In this document: positions 38,176-49,390 of the stretch, in pieces
Position numbering within the stretch: position 1 is the stretch's first letter
Layout: each line of letters opens with the position of its first letter
Notes under the pieces: generated by a model
Told to the model about the DNA's origin: nothing
The model's database searches: none
Seen by the model: the letters and a program-made list of their open reading frames with translations, nothing else
Made by a program: the position numbers and the translations under genes
Origin: Rhodothermales bacterium
GTDB lineage: Bacteria; Bacteroidota; Rhodothermia; Rhodothermales; Bin80
Length of the DNA: 64,000 nt
Reading direction: 5' to 3'
NCBI GenBank assembly: GCA_022821385.1
Contig: JAJEDR010000057.1
Coordinates: 1-64,000, forward strand

Positions 38176-41100
38176 AGTTTATTCTCCGCTTTGGCTTGTT
38201 CAAAAAAGGCCCATGCTTCACGATAGTCTTCTTCGCGGTCGCACTTGTCAAAAGGAGCGTGAAACTCTATAGTTCGCTCCACCGGACCACCGGGGAGCGT
38301 GTCATCCATAAAGGTGTAGGTGACAATTCCTTCTTTGAGGTCCTTGATATCGTTCCAGCCTAGCGCGATGTTGGTTTTGGACCCTGTGGGCGTATGGAGG
38401 CCGAATGTGGCTTTCTTGTTGGTTTGTTTTCGGCGGACGGGGCTCTCTCCATTTTTCTTTGAGAATACAATACGTCCCTTGGTATCATACCAGGTATCGT
38501 TCTCATAGGACTGAAGTCTGAAGAACTGGATCCGGTAAAGGGTCAGGAGTTCTTCCAGCGTTAGTCCGAGATCCAGTGCGTGTAGCACATCGATTTCCAG
38601 GAGAGCCTGCCTACGCGCGTAATCGGTGCGGAGCGGGCTGTCCCAGGACCAGGGAGCTTGCAATCCGTCAAACCAATCTGGATTCAGCCGGGAATCATGC
38701 TTGGACCAGGAGAGAGGTTCTTTGCGGAGCGTCCTCCAGATTGAACTGTAGTCGGTGCTAAGGCAGGAAAGTCCCAGGACGCGCGCGGTAGCTGTTGGTG
38801 ACGCTGGGGTGAGTGGAAGTGCAGCAAAAAAGTCTAGTCGGAAATTTGGTCTTCCCCCGATTTTTGTCGCAGCATCTGTAACGATGGAGAGGAGTGTGTA
38901 AAGTGCATTGACTAGATCATTACTCTGCAGTATAGCCACGGAAACAATGGCATCAATGTGACCTACACCCGGCGGTATCAGGGCTGGAAGTAGCGTGCGA
39001 TCCATACCAAGGTTAAGCATTTTCCGAATCGCCACCCGGAATTCCTCAGTCATGAGCGTCCCCCATGGCGTCTCCGGTGTGCGTTGGATAAATACGCATT
39101 CACTGCAGGCGGCCACATAATTCGTTCGTGGAAGGTAGGTCTCGGGGAGGGCGGTCAGATCTAGCCTTGAATAATCTCCCTTGGATTTGCATTCTGCATT
39201 TGGCGTCTGGAAAAAGGGAGTGCCAGCAAAAATGTGCGGCCCGGATAGGATCCACTCTTTTGTGTCTTCTGCAAAGCGCACCTTACGCCGGATCGTTCCA
39301 TCCTTTTCGCCCCCGGCCTCTTCCCACATTCGCGTGAACTTGAAAGCATCTCCTAGGTCCCGCATCCGCCTGGGCACGCGAGCCAGTTTGCGTAGGGCGC
39401 TTGCCAACTGCCGAGCATGAACCAGAGGCAGCCGCGCCTGTAGGGGCGTGGTACCCGGCGCATCATAGAGGGCGGCATACGTTCTGAGGTTTTCCTCTGT
39501 GGTCGGAATCACCCGGTCCCGGTGCTCCGTCAATTCCCATTTGTTGTCTTTGGTCTTGATGCCGGGCACCGGCCCAAGCCCGTCGTGCTTCAGTGACTTG
39601 ATCGCGGTCAGCGAAGAGTACAGGTTGGCCATGGAAACAAAATTAACCTCTTCCCTCCGCTGCCCATAGATGTTGATGCTGAATTTCACGACTGGGGGAA
39701 CTCCTTCAAACAAACCCAGCACATTTTCAAACTGCAATCGCGAGCGCAGCCTTGGATAAAGCGCTTCCCGCAGCTCCTGCCCCCTGGCTTCATCGTAGAC
39801 CGAATCCGGGTGCAGAAGTCCTACCGCACCGGTACTGATTTTCCACGAAGCACACAGGAATGCCTTGTAGAGGTTCGTTTGCAGTCCTTTCAAGAGAGGA
39901 TAATTCTGCGCTGCATTCAGGAACGCCAGTTGTCCTCCCACGGCTTCATAGGCCCGGATATAATGCTTCCGGTGTCTCGGCTTGTCCAGCCATACGCCCC
40001 GCAGCTCCGATGTCTTGGACGCGCTCAGTTTCCTCGTCACAAAGCGGGGCTCCCTATCTCCAATCACATATTTCTCAACAAAATTCGGTCTTCGCCAGGG
40101 TGGATTACCCAGCACAACATCAAACCCTCCCTTCTCCTTGAATTGATCCGCATACTCCAGCTCCCAGTGATGAAACCGGTACTGCTTTGCAACTTCCTGC
40201 ACTAATCTGAGTCGCGGCTGACGTTCGATCAGAGAGTTCAGATCAACGAACCCCAGCAAATCCCGCTTCGTGTCATCTGGAGGGGCATAGAGATAATAAC
40301 TCTCCACCTCTTCCTTGCCGGCAAGCAGTTGAGAGAGATCACTCAGATATTCTGCCCGCGTAGGCAAAAGACGAGACTGATCCACCGGCCAGTACCAGAG
40401 AGCACACCAGTAATCCATTACCAGCTTCAGCCGCTGGTATGCACTCGCATTTCCGTGCTTCGGATTCAGAATCCGTTCCTGGGCTTTTTCCTTATCCCGG
40501 GTAGACGAGCGGACTGCCTTTGCATCGGATGACTCAGGATAAACATTGAAAGTGTCCGTGGTCTCTGCTCCCAGCCGGATCAGATCCCGCACATGCTCCT
40601 GCCAGAGGCGGTCAATCACAGAAGAGAACCGCAATAATTGGTTGATTTCCGACTCGAGATGTTTTGCGGTAAAGTGTCTGCGCCATTCGGTGATGTGCTT
40701 CAATTCATCTCTTGCCATTTGCCGTACCACCTTGTGTTTGTACTGGGCCATCCCGGCATCCCCGACTAGAAAATGATAGATCGCGTCCTGTGGTCGATTC
40801 CGCGAAAGGGGTAAGTCTTCCGGCACCTGATTCCACCACTTCCCCTGTGCAAGTTCTTTTTTCTTGTAGACCCGCCGCCAGGCCCCGACCAGAGAGTTGC
40901 CACATTTGAGTTGATCCCCGAACCAGGGCACAAATCCGCCCGGGATCAGTGTGTTGAGCCAGAGAGAGATTCCACCCAGTTCCACCGCCACCGGATTCAG
41001 GTCCACACCGTATACATTGTTGTCGGCAAGGTACATTTTTACACGCTGCAACTCCGCGTTCCAGCGCTCTGTATTCAGCACCTCGCCCAACTCCCGCGCC

Positions 41101-42858
41101 TTCTGTGTCAGATAGGCTTCGGCCAACTGGGATACCGCTTCGTTCAGGAACGCCGCCGATCCCATGGCCGGCTCACATACCGTGATCCACAGAATCTCAT
41201 CGGCCGATTTATCTGCGATTACCTCTTTGAGTGCGAACTCTGTAACACATTTGGTCAGGCTCTCTGGCGTGTAATAGGATGCCGATTCTTCCCTGGCACG
41301 CCCGGTAAGACGGTAGATGAATTTACCCTTGGGATGCTCGCGCAGTGTTCCATCCGAATTGGTTACCCGCTCATCCAGGTCTTTGTAATGCGTCTCCAGC
41401 GCTTCGCGATTGACAAAATAGGCTGGATCCAGCATGTTAGGGGAGGATTTGGCTTCGCGTACTTCATAGAGATGTTCCTGTGCAATAAATCCCCGGTAAC
41501 TCAGGAGCGCCTCGTAGACCGATCCCAGGTGGTTCACACTCAAATGGCGATACGAAATTCTTCCAGGGCCCCGCCACCTCTTTTTTTGTTTTTTGTGAAA
41601 GTCCTCATGGCCCAGGGACATCAACTTGATGATCCTCTGCCAGCTTCGATTGCGCACCGTGATGGAGTTCAGGAGCGGTGTTTTGTCTGGATCAAACAGG
41701 TCGCATTCCAGTGGAGAGATTTCGAACGAGCGTACGCCTCCCTGCAAAATCTCCTGCTGCACGCCGGGCTTATCATTGCATCCTTGGTAGACGAGCTCAA
41801 AGAGCATCTTGACCGACTCATGAAAAAAGCTTCCTTCTGCGCTCCCGTTCTCACGCAGGCAGACCATCTCTAGATCCCGCAGTTTTTCCAGACTGTACCC
41901 GTTGCGGTACACTGTCGCATCCATCGGCAGGTATCCAAGGTCCTTCCGTGCTTCCACGTTAAAGAGAAAAAGCAGCCGGTACATGTAGTACAGGCATTCC
42001 AAGGTCAAGCGTTCCGCCAGATCCGTGTCATTTGCAATGGGCCGCCCTCTTCGTTTCCGATCTGACAGATACTCATTCCCTAGAATCTCAATTGATTCCC
42101 GAAGTGCGTACTTGAGACTTCCGGATACGCCGGTGGCATGCTGGATGGCGTGCTCCTGCAGCTCTTCCTGGTAGGAGCGGCCTGCGTCCGGGCACAGCGC
42201 CGGCTTGTAGAGCAGCATCGTGACTAGCTTCCAGGTGTCAATCTTCGGCAACTGGTTGTAGAGCTCTTCCCAGTTGAAGCGCAGCATGCGCCCGGCTCCC
42301 CACTTATCTCGTTCCAGGAGGATCCATGTCTGGAGTCCGGTGAGCAGGATCCATCGTGGCGGGGCATCAATGAAGAACCCCTTGTCAATCAGGCGCTGAA
42401 ACGACTCACTATCAGGATCCGCATCATGGGGCACACGGGCTAGAAATTGCCCCCCCAATTTTCTCAAGGTCCACCGCCTCCACCACCCACAGGTAAGGCG
42501 TGTTGAATGATTCAAACTGTCCAAGTACCGGCAGATGGAGGTTCCGATCCACCTCAACGTGACCCAGACTCCTCCTGTAGCCCAGAATCTGAAGCAGTCT
42601 GGATACAAACCTCCGCTGGATCAGGACCCGCTCTTCTGCACCTGCAGCAGCAAACTGTTTGCCTGCCTTCAAATATTCTGCGACCTGTCTCTTGAGTTCA
42701 ATCCACGGGCGGAGATCAGGATCTCCTAGTGTTTTCTCAAACGCGTTGGCTTTCCACTTCTTCTCAAACTCCTTTACTTTCTCCGGCAACATCGCATGCC
42801 AGTAGTGATCAGGATAGAACTCGTTCTGATTGACTAGCCCCGTGTAATCAAATTCCAT
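38172..42858 (-). CDS. Eco57I-like adenine-N6 methyltransferase (DrmMI-like), frameshifted
   Basis: Two frames together encode one protein of about 1561 residues. The first 134 codons read from the ATG at 42858 (MEFDYTGLVNQNEF...WVVEAVDLEK). At a run of seven G on the coding strand (42450-42456) the frame ends in GAISSPCAP and a stop. The rest continues one frame over from GGQFLARVPHDADPD. Six G would join them cleanly. The catalytic region has motif I as CEPAMGSAAFLNEAV (~565; the usual CGSG is MGSA), YGVDLNPVAVELGGISLWL, and motif IV VVLGNPPWRR (~915), the NPPW of adenine-N6 enzymes. A target-recognition C-terminal region follows. It overlaps the SNF2 gene by 11 bases and the helicase by 4. 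In class 1 DISARM such an enzyme marks host DNA. As sequenced, it is off or needs frameshifting. Confidence 0.82.
42450..42456 (-). repeat. Poly-G tract (seven G on coding strand) at the frame break
   Basis: Seven consecutive C on the plus strand, read as G7 in the methyltransferase gene. With seven G the frame stops about 10 codons later; with six G it runs through to 38172. This is either a homopolymer length variant with regulatory meaning or an indel error. Confidence 0.85.
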
Positions 42859-45757
42859 GAGTTGCCAGGATTACTGCAGCAATGTGTACGTAGGGATCTT
42901 TTTCCATGGTCATTGAATTTTTGATCCAATTTTGGAATTCATCAAATTTGTCACCGACTTGATCTAACTCTTTCTGTTTGCGGCCAAGCTCCATGTGCTC
43001 TATCCCTTTGCCGGGTTGGTATCGATTTTCAATATGGGCTTCCTGACGCTCTTTAAGCTCTCTGAGACTCGCCAGGTGTTGGTTCAGCGTGGCATCCAGA
43101 CTGGTCTTGAATCTGCCTTGATCGTAAAGGGCATATTCTTTCGCTTTCGTCACAGCCTGGGGCACGCGTTTCTGTGCTATATCCAACAGATTAGAGGCCT
43201 GCCCTTTGTTGGGGAGACGACTGGATCGGAGTTTATGGTAGATATCAGATTCCTCGAAAAGACTGACTTCAAAGCCTCCCCCGGCATTCCCTGTCACAAG
43301 GTACCACCGCTGAAATATTGTCACACCTTTCTGGTTGGGCCAGAGAACGGTGATCAAATACGAAAACGTTCCGGGGAGCATGCCGGAAAGCCAGATGGCA
43401 GGGGCTTCCAGACGATTGAAAGACATCCGGATCTTGTCTGTCATCCATTCCATGAATGGATGGACAGGCCACAGGAATTGCAATTCAGGCCAGGTATTGT
43501 CCTGGGCGCGGCATTTTCGGATGGACTCCTTCATAGCCTGTGGATTTGATGAGAATACAAAGCGACTATCTTTTGGGCGAACAGAGATAGGTAACTGATT
43601 TACCACACTCTTCAGAGCGGTGCGCCCCTGCTCATTTTGAGGGACCACGACAATACGCTGTTTCTCGTCTGTGTAGGAAACACTCAGTTTGGCATCAATT
43701 CGTTTGGCCCAATTTCCTTGGATATGATTCAGGGCGGCCTTAGCGTAGGCATAATCCGTTTCAAACAGTGAAGACAAGTCTTCTGTGACATCGCCAGTAG
43801 CCGCAGTCGGACGTGTAGAATTCAAAAGGGCAGCTAAGGGATCAAGCTGCGGGTTCTCCTCCTGTTCACGGCTTCGGGCAGTGATGTAATGCTCTGCTTC
43901 TTCAACGGATAGTCCTAGCTCAATCGCTTGTCCCATTAGGTTTTCCTCTTCCTCGATCTGAAAAACACGCATCAGCATAGCTGGGTCACCAAGGTTCTCC
44001 TCCGCCTGCTTTTCTTTTTCGATCAACAGTTCCAACACCCGTGCATCCCCTTTGAATTTCTCATTCTCGCTTTCGGTTATGAGATAGAAAATTTGCGGCC
44101 TGCGTTCCTGGCCATAGCGGTCAATGCGGCCGTTCCGCTGCTGGAATCGCATCAGGGACCACGGGATGTCAAAATGAATCAGCCGTCTGCAGTGATAATG
44201 CAGGTTGATCCCCTCCGACCCTACATCCGTGGAGATGAGAAGGCGCACCGGAGACTGGTCCTGCCCGAACTCGTCAACGATTTTTTGCTGTTCCACATCC
44301 GAAAGGGATCCATGCAATTCACGAATCGCATCGTCTGCAAGTCCCAGATCACGGGTCAGGTTCTCCTTCAGGAACGTCAGTGTGGCAATCCGCTCTGTGA
44401 AGATCACCAGACGGTCGTGTGCATCGCTGCCCGTCCAGTTGAGTTCGCTGAGTATTTTCAGGAGTAGCTGGTATTTGGAGAATTCTCGGGCACTGACTTT
44501 TTGCAGCGCACCCTGCATCGCATACCAGGGTAATAGATCGTCTTCTCCCGTTCCTTCCTTTTCAAGTTTCTTGATGCGGTTCTGCACTGACTCCAGGCAT
44601 GCAGCAGGAGAGGAGAGAACTGCTTTCTCCATCGTAGTGCGCAGAAGCCAGCCGTCTCCCGTTCTCCGTGATAGCTGTTCGTGACGCGTATCAGCGATAA
44701 TGCAGAATACCTCTTCCTCCTCGGGGAAGGCGACTGCCCGCTTTAGCTTAACCTCACGATCCAGTAATATCGCCTGGTCGCGGATATCCTTCTTGAATCG
44801 GCGGACGAGGAGATTTTTTCCGTCCAGATCATCCTTGGTGTAATTCTTTTCATCCGCAATCACGGTCGGATCAAGCATGTTAATCAGACTGGCAAAGCTT
44901 TCCGCCTGTCCATCGTGAGGCGTTGCGCTCAGCATAACGAGCGCATCGCAACGCGAAGCGAGAATGTCTGCAAGTCGATGTCTGAGTGAAACCCGTTGGT
45001 TTTTCTTTTTTGCCACATTCTGCACTTCGTCAATAACGACGATATCCCAGTATGAATTCTCCAGAAACGGTCTCCAGGTCGTTGCATTCTTGAGCGTGTC
45101 AATCGAAATAATTGCACGATCAAAATGATGAAATGGATTGTGTCCCGCGGGTAGCTGCTCCCTCACGCGATGGATACCCGTCGAGTCCAGGCGCACCAGT
45201 GGGATCGAAAATCTGCTCCATAGTTCCTTCTGAAACTGTGTTAGCATACTTGCCAGCGAAACCACCAGAATACGCTTTCCCTGTCCCCGCCGGATCAGTT
45301 CTGCGATGAGGATGCCGGCCTCAAGCGTTTTCCCGAGCCCCGTGCCATCGGCAATCAGAATACGAGGTCTTGGCTGCTTCAGGGCCAGGAGCGCGGGTTC
45401 ACGCTGATAGAAAAGCTCATCCATAGCCCCGCGATGTCCCAGATAGAGCTTATCGTCAGGCGGAGGTGTCGTTCTTAACAGACTTTCAATATGCAACCGC
45501 GCTGCGAGATAGTTAGGGGATTTGTCATGTACCAGTTTGGTCTCATTCGGGTTGACCTCAGTGATTTTCTTCTCTTTTCCCTGGAGAAACTGCCACTGAA
45601 TATCTCGGACGAGCGGAGTGAGTCCAGTTACTTGGATTATGTAGTCATTATTACGGGTTCGTTTGGTGCCTCGCACGACCCACTCCTGGTCACGAATGAA
45701 CAGGCGCGCTCCCGGAGCAGGTACATGGGGAATGCGCCCTTTTTTAGTTTTGGGCAT
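42848..45757 (-). CDS. SNF2-type helicase (DISARM DrmD-like)
   Basis: A 969-residue SNF2/RapA-type ATPase. The first RecA domain has ILIADGTGLGKTLEAGIL (Walker A ~138-144), VVIDEVQNV as motif II (~242, a DEVQ variant of DEAH) and MLSATPHDG (~277). The second has RLVIFTERIATLTFLKENL, ISTDVGSEGINLHYHCRRLI and FQQRNGRIDRYGQ. The C-terminus has a helical region. DrmD of class 1 DISARM is a SNF2 helicase of similar length and is the first gene of that system, as here. Its stop lies 11 bases inside the methyltransferase gene, so the two are translationally coupled. Expected role: DNA translocation or remodelling during recognition of phage DNA. The DISARM assignment is inference from family plus gene order. 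Confidence 0.85.
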   Translation of the reverse strand: MPKTKKGRIPHVPAPGARLFIRDQEWVVRGTKRTRNNDYIIQVTGLTPLVRDIQWQFLQGKEKKITEVNPNETKLVHDKSPNYLAARLHIESLLRTTPPPDDKLYLGHRGAMDELFYQREPALLALKQPRPRILIADGTGLGKTLEAGILIAELIRRGQGKRILVVSLASMLTQFQKELWSRFSIPLVRLDSTGIHRVREQLPAGHNPFHHFDRAIISIDTLKNATTWRPFLENSYWDIVVIDEVQNVAKKKNQRVSLRHRLADILASRCDALVMLSATPHDGQAESFASLINMLDPTVIADEKNYTKDDLDGKNLLVRRFKKDIRDQAILLDREVKLKRAVAFPEEEEVFCIIADTRHEQLSRRTGDGWLLRTTMEKAVLSSPAACLESVQNRIKKLEKEGTGEDDLLPWYAMQGALQKVSAREFSKYQLLLKILSELNWTGSDAHDRLVIFTERIATLTFLKENLTRDLGLADDAIRELHGSLSDVEQQKIVDEFGQDQSPVRLLISTDVGSEGINLHYHCRRLIHFDIPWSLMRFQQRNGRIDRYGQERRPQIFYLITESENEKFKGDARVLELLIEKEKQAEENLGDPAMLMRVFQIEEEENLMGQAIELGLSVEEAEHYITARSREQEENPQLDPLAALLNSTRPTAATGDVTEDLSSLFETDYAYAKAALNHIQGNWAKRIDAKLSVSYTDEKQRIVVVPQNEQGRTALKSVVNQLPISVRPKDSRFVFSSNPQAMKESIRKCRAQDNTWPELQFLWPVHPFMEWMTDKIRMSFNRLEAPAIWLSGMLPGTFSYLITVLWPNQKGVTIFQRWYLVTGNAGGGFEVSLFEESDIYHKLRSSRLPNKGQASNLLDIAQKRVPQAVTKAKEYALYDQGRFKTSLDATLNQHLASLRELKERQEAHIENRYQPGKGIEHMELGRKQKELDQVGDKFDEFQNWIKNSMTMEKDPYVHIAAVILATHGI

Positions 45758-46981
45758 GAATACGGATGAAAATCTTGGGCTTCATTGGCTTATGTATTGG
45801 GGAGCGAGATGAGGTGGCTTAAGCTAATGCAATCAAGCCGCAATTTATTAATTCAGTTGGAATTCGTGACTTTGGTCTAAAATGCCCCCCGTTATCCAAT
45901 GAGTTGTGTGCGGTACCCCATACAGGGCAAGGTCCGTACGGGCATTTCCTGATGCCGCTTCACCAGCGGGAATTGATTTGACCTTCAATGAATACCTGAT
46001 CGGAAAATTGATAGATCACACACGCCACTATTATTCCTTGAGCAGCGCGACATAATCACCGTTGTTGCAAGTGCCCAGCGATTGCTCAAGATAAGCGGGC
46101 GTACAAATCTGTGATTTTTTCCCTCACGAGTTATTTTGCACAGCGTTTGCCATCGAGGTGTTCTCGGGTGTATATATACTGGGCATGAAGTCATCGACGG
46201 GTGAGAGTGTATGATCAAACAATAGAGTTGCGACATCCTCAATGAGGATCTATGTCTTACAGACATTAGCGGAATTAAAGTTTACTTAAACGTTACTGAC
46301 ATCGCGCCGCGCAACTAAAAGCATCTTGAATAACAAAAGCGAGCAACACGCCTTCTAACCGTGATGCTACTTCCTTATTGGGTAGGTCTCCAACAGTAGC
46401 TGCGTGCCTCTCCTAAACGAGTTAGTCACGTACAGGGCAGGATCCCACCGCTGCCTGTCCGCTTCCGCCTGACGCCTCCACCCATGGACTTGTTACAGCA
46501 GTACCAATCGCTTGCGGGCGATTGTGGCGCGCTCGACGCTAGGGCCAGCCAAGTAGTTGGCCACGTCAACGGGCGTGGTGCCAACTGGGGTTCTCCTCGG
46601 GAAAGCTTCTAAAGCGCGGATGTGTATGGCGTGTATCCGGCATGTTTCGGCGGCGCGCGGCCTCTATGACATCCTGCTTCACGAGAGCCTGCAACTTCTC
46701 CGGAGAGGAAACTGGCGCGATGGCCGATTCAGTACCCGAGTTCATGGCAAACCCATGTACGGAGGCGGGTTTTGCGGGGGGCTTTAAAAATCCCTGAAGT
46801 ACAATTAACGGGAATATTCCAAGAGCGAAAACGATGCTGTTTCCAAGGTATGCCAAGCCCGACGCAGCTGTTGTAACTTGCGAAATAGCAATTGCCCCGA
46901 GGGCGCGGTATTCTGGAACGTCGAGAGTTTAAAGAAGGCAGATGCCTGAAATTCCTTCCTCCGTGCACAGAACCCCGCCTA
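45758..46981. other. Intergenic region upstream of the DISARM-like operon
   Basis: About 1.2 kb without a convincing gene. It should hold the promoter of the SNF2-methyltransferase-helicase operon, but no clean TAnnTTTG element was found on the minus strand. Short frames at 45985-46266 and 46566-46856 have no recognisable domain. A minus-strand stretch around 46500-46650 (TTPVDVANYLAG...VERATIARKRL) faintly resembles the N-terminal domain of tyrosine recombinases but has a stop just after it. Confidence 0.5.
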
Positions 46982-47446
46982 CTAGAAGTTCACAGAAGCA
47001 AAGATGACCATCAGGGCAAGTCCTATAACAAATAGGATTCCTCCAACACTGTTTAGCCATGGAATAATAGTTTGCCAACAGTTAGTGGGCTGAAACCACT
47101 CAGCATCCTGATCCTGCCCCATAAGGGAGTTATGCATCGCCGTCGTATCTAGCTTATCAATGTCTTTGCGCGCGGATTGTGCCGCAGCGAAATAGGACAG
47201 CCCCACACATAGGATCGTACCTGTTAGCGTTACCCACGCTAAAATCAACAGCCCCTTGCCAATAACGTTTTGAGTCTCAGCTAAATCTGGTAGCACGGTC
47301 AAAGAAGCCGCGAGGGCTCCACCCGACAGCATCAATAGAACCCTGTCATAGTGCGTCGCACTCTTAAGCCTGAAATCTTCTAAATGTTTCCGATGGCTTG
47401 TATAAGTAGAGGCTGCAATGGCAGGGCGCTGATGTGACTCCTGCAT
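46982..47446 (-). CDS. Small multi-pass membrane protein, hypothetical
   Basis: A 154-residue protein with a polar helical N-terminus (THYDRVLLMLSGGALAASL begins the first helix) and three predicted transmembrane helices (residues ~35-53, ~67-90 and ~130-152). Between helices 2 and 3 is a charged loop with SARKDIDKLD. Proteins with this YDR-x-LSGGALA-type start are common hypothetical genes of accessory regions, and some membrane proteins of this size act as effectors in abortive defence. It starts directly after the stop of the small basic gene (TAAATG), so the pair is translated together. Function not known. Confidence 0.7.
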   Translation of the reverse strand: MQESHQRPAIAASTYTSHRKHLEDFRLKSATHYDRVLLMLSGGALAASLTVLPDLAETQNVIGKGLLILAWVTLTGTILCVGLSYFAAAQSARKDIDKLDTTAMHNSLMGQDQDAEWFQPTNCWQTIIPWLNSVGGILFVIGLALMVIFASVNF

Positions 47447-47623
47447 TTAGCCCTTCCGCGGTGGAGGCTTGGGGTTTCGAGAAGTAGGCTTTGATTGCTG
47501 CGACTTAATGGGCGGGGGGCGCTCAGGGGGCCTGGCAGATTTCCCTGCTCTTCGGGATTCCTCCCTCCCATGCGCATCCTTATTTGCGGGTGTATGCAGT
47601 GAAAAAGTGTATTGTCTTCCCAT
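47447..47623 (-). CDS. Small basic proline-rich protein, hypothetical
   Basis: A 58-residue protein beginning MGRQYTFSLHTPANKDAHGR and ending in a strongly basic, proline-rich tail (PPERPPPIKSQQSKPTSRNP). I chose the ATG at 47623 because a purine-rich GAGAGGG lies upstream. The longer frame to 47677 is less likely. The stop is followed at once by the start of the membrane protein gene. Its composition suggests an unstructured, possibly nucleic-acid- or partner-binding peptide. No family recognised. Confidence 0.5.
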   Translation of the reverse strand: MGRQYTFSLHTPANKDAHGREESRRAGKSARPPERPPPIKSQQSKPTSRNPKPPPRKG

Positions 47624-48577
47624 CGTTGCTACCCTCTCGGGCTGGTTTAATTGTAACCGTACGACAAAAAAGTGCAACGGAGATATGCGGATTATGTTCC
47701 CGGCTACTGGATTAAAATGTTATCCTTGTGGCTGACTTTGTCCCCTGATGACATTACGGAAAGACCGGTGACGAGACAGATGTCGGCGAGCTCAGAAAAC
47801 ATCAATTTGCGGTCAGTAGTCATAGTTCGTGCGTGCGCAATCAGCGGACAGTACCCCTGCACCCTCATGCACTTTGTCGAAATAGCAGTCACGACAAACG
47901 GATTTTCCAAGACAGGTAACGGGAGATCTCTGCCCCCTTGGTTTCATGTGCGGTCAAATGGCCCTTTTAGTCCGGCAGTGATGCTAGCGGTTTACGAATA
48001 GATGCTTCTCTGCACTAGATTCGGTGCAGAGGCCACAGAAGGTTTTCATGTGCGTGCTTCTGCTGGCAGGCCGTGAGTGACGGACGGCGGTGCAGGATGC
48101 CACAAGGCACACTGTGGCTCATGAAACCGGGTGCAGGGCACGGGGCCAAACCGGTTGATTGGAAGCCAAAGATGTCTACACTGCTCCATGCCGGCCCTCT
48201 GTAGGCCCCTAACATGGCGCTCAGGTAGCCTTCGTTGTCGTCACATTGCCTAGGAGCAATTTACACGACCTGAGAGGCTGATGGATATTTGCCGAAGATC
48301 ACGGGGCAAAAAGCGGGAAGTTGGGACGCTTTGTCTGAACTTGCCGCGGAAGGAATGACGCCTCCGAATCACGGCCATGGGGAAGGTGGCCCGTTCCCCG
48401 GAGAACCCTGTCCCAGCCGCGGTTGCGCGCTGCGGAATGAGCCCAGACGAATTCCACTTGGCCTCTCTCTTAATCCAATCTTAACCGTCGCTGACCTCAA
48501 CATACAACGACGTCAATCGATATAGTCGCTCTTATAACTATGTCTTTGGTTGACCGGCGGACAGGAATCCTCGCATT
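47624..48577. other. Intergenic region with one stem-loop
   Basis: About 950 bases without a supported gene between the small two-gene pair and the DUF4145 gene. A perfect 8-bp stem (ctctgcac/gtgcagag, 48008-48015 with 48024-48031, 8-base loop) is present but has no T run, so it is not a clear terminator. Overlapping short frames look non-coding. Confidence 0.4.
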
Positions 48578-49390
48578 GTGCGTTTTCGGATCTTCCTTCA
48601 TTGCTCCGCGTTGCGTGCTTCAAATTGCCACCATAGCGTATATATTGTCGTGGAAACGCTCAAATACGGTCTGGCACAAAGGAAAAAGCTGGGGGACCTT
48701 CTCTGTGAGCTCAGTGAGTTCCGGGCTTGTTCTTCGTATGATGATCAGTGGGTAGCTGACGAGTTCATGATGGGCGTCAGCGAATTCGTCGTTCAATTCC
48801 AATTATTAGCTGCTCCTATCCTCTCCGACGAGGCTGTAGAACGGTTGAACGCTATTAACGTGGACGAGGGAACCCTCGGAGCCGCAAGAAAGGCCCATGC
48901 GGAACTCAATGCCTTTATTCCCATTGTTAAGGATGCCCTCACCTCCTTCGAGAATCGTCTCATGCAGCCTCCTAACCCCGATCTGCCGGACGAAATACGA
49001 ATTGATTACGAGGAGGCCAGGGCCATCTTGGAGCAGTCTCCCCGTGGTGCTGCTGCTTTACTTCGCCTGTGTGTTCAGAAACTCTGCGTCCATCTAGGCG
49101 GAAAAGGAAAGAATTTGAACGATGATATAGGAACACTAGTCAGGAAAGGATTGCCTGGACGCATACAAAAAGCACTGGATATAGTCCGCGTCATAGGTAA
49201 CAACGCTGTTCATCCAGGCAATTTCGATCTTGAAGACGACTCAGAGACTGCCAAGGCGCTATTTCATTTGCTGAACCTGATTGCTGACGAAATGCTTACC
49301 CAGCCACGGAAGATAGGAGAACTGTATGAAACACTACCGAAAACCAGCAAAGATGCTATTAATAGACGTGACCAGAAGCTTCCTTTCTGA
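48578..49390 (+). CDS. DUF4145 domain protein
   Basis: A protein of up to 270 residues whose C-terminal half is a DUF4145 domain: [20 protein letters not shown], then [40 protein letters not shown] and [18 protein letters not shown]4145 occurs in restriction and defence-associated proteins, often with an RNase- or HEPN-like helical fold, but no catalytic residues are certain. The start is unclear. The ATG at 48578 is the longest; a GTG at 48650 (VETLKYG) or an ATG further in would remove a non-conserved leader. It stands alone on the plus strand among minus-strand genes. Confidence 0.8.
   Translation: MRFRIFLHCSALRASNCHHSVYIVVETLKYGLAQRKKLGDLLCELSEFRACSSYDDQWVADEFMMGVSEFVVQFQLLAAPILSDEAVERLNAINVDEGTLGAARKAHAELNAFIPIVKDALTSFENRLMQPPNPDLPDEIRIDYEEARAILEQSPRGAAALLRLCVQKLCVHLGGKGKNLNDDIGTLVRKGLPGRIQKALDIVRVIGNNAVHPGNFDLEDDSETAKALFHLLNLIADEMLTQPRKIGELYETLPKTSKDAINRRDQKLPF

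Noticed and set aside
40911-41873. A 320-codon plus-strand frame inside the methyltransferase gene
   Set aside because: Long, but antisense to conserved methyltransferase motifs; the translation has no known pattern.
46400-46660. Possible tyrosine recombinase relic on the minus strand (TTPVDVANYLAG...ATIARKRL)
   Set aside because: Only about 40 residues resemble an integrase N-terminal domain, an in-frame stop follows, and no catalytic Arg/His/Tyr region is present.
48008-48031. 8-bp stem-loop as a terminator
   Set aside because: The stem is perfect, but no T run follows and no gene ends nearby.
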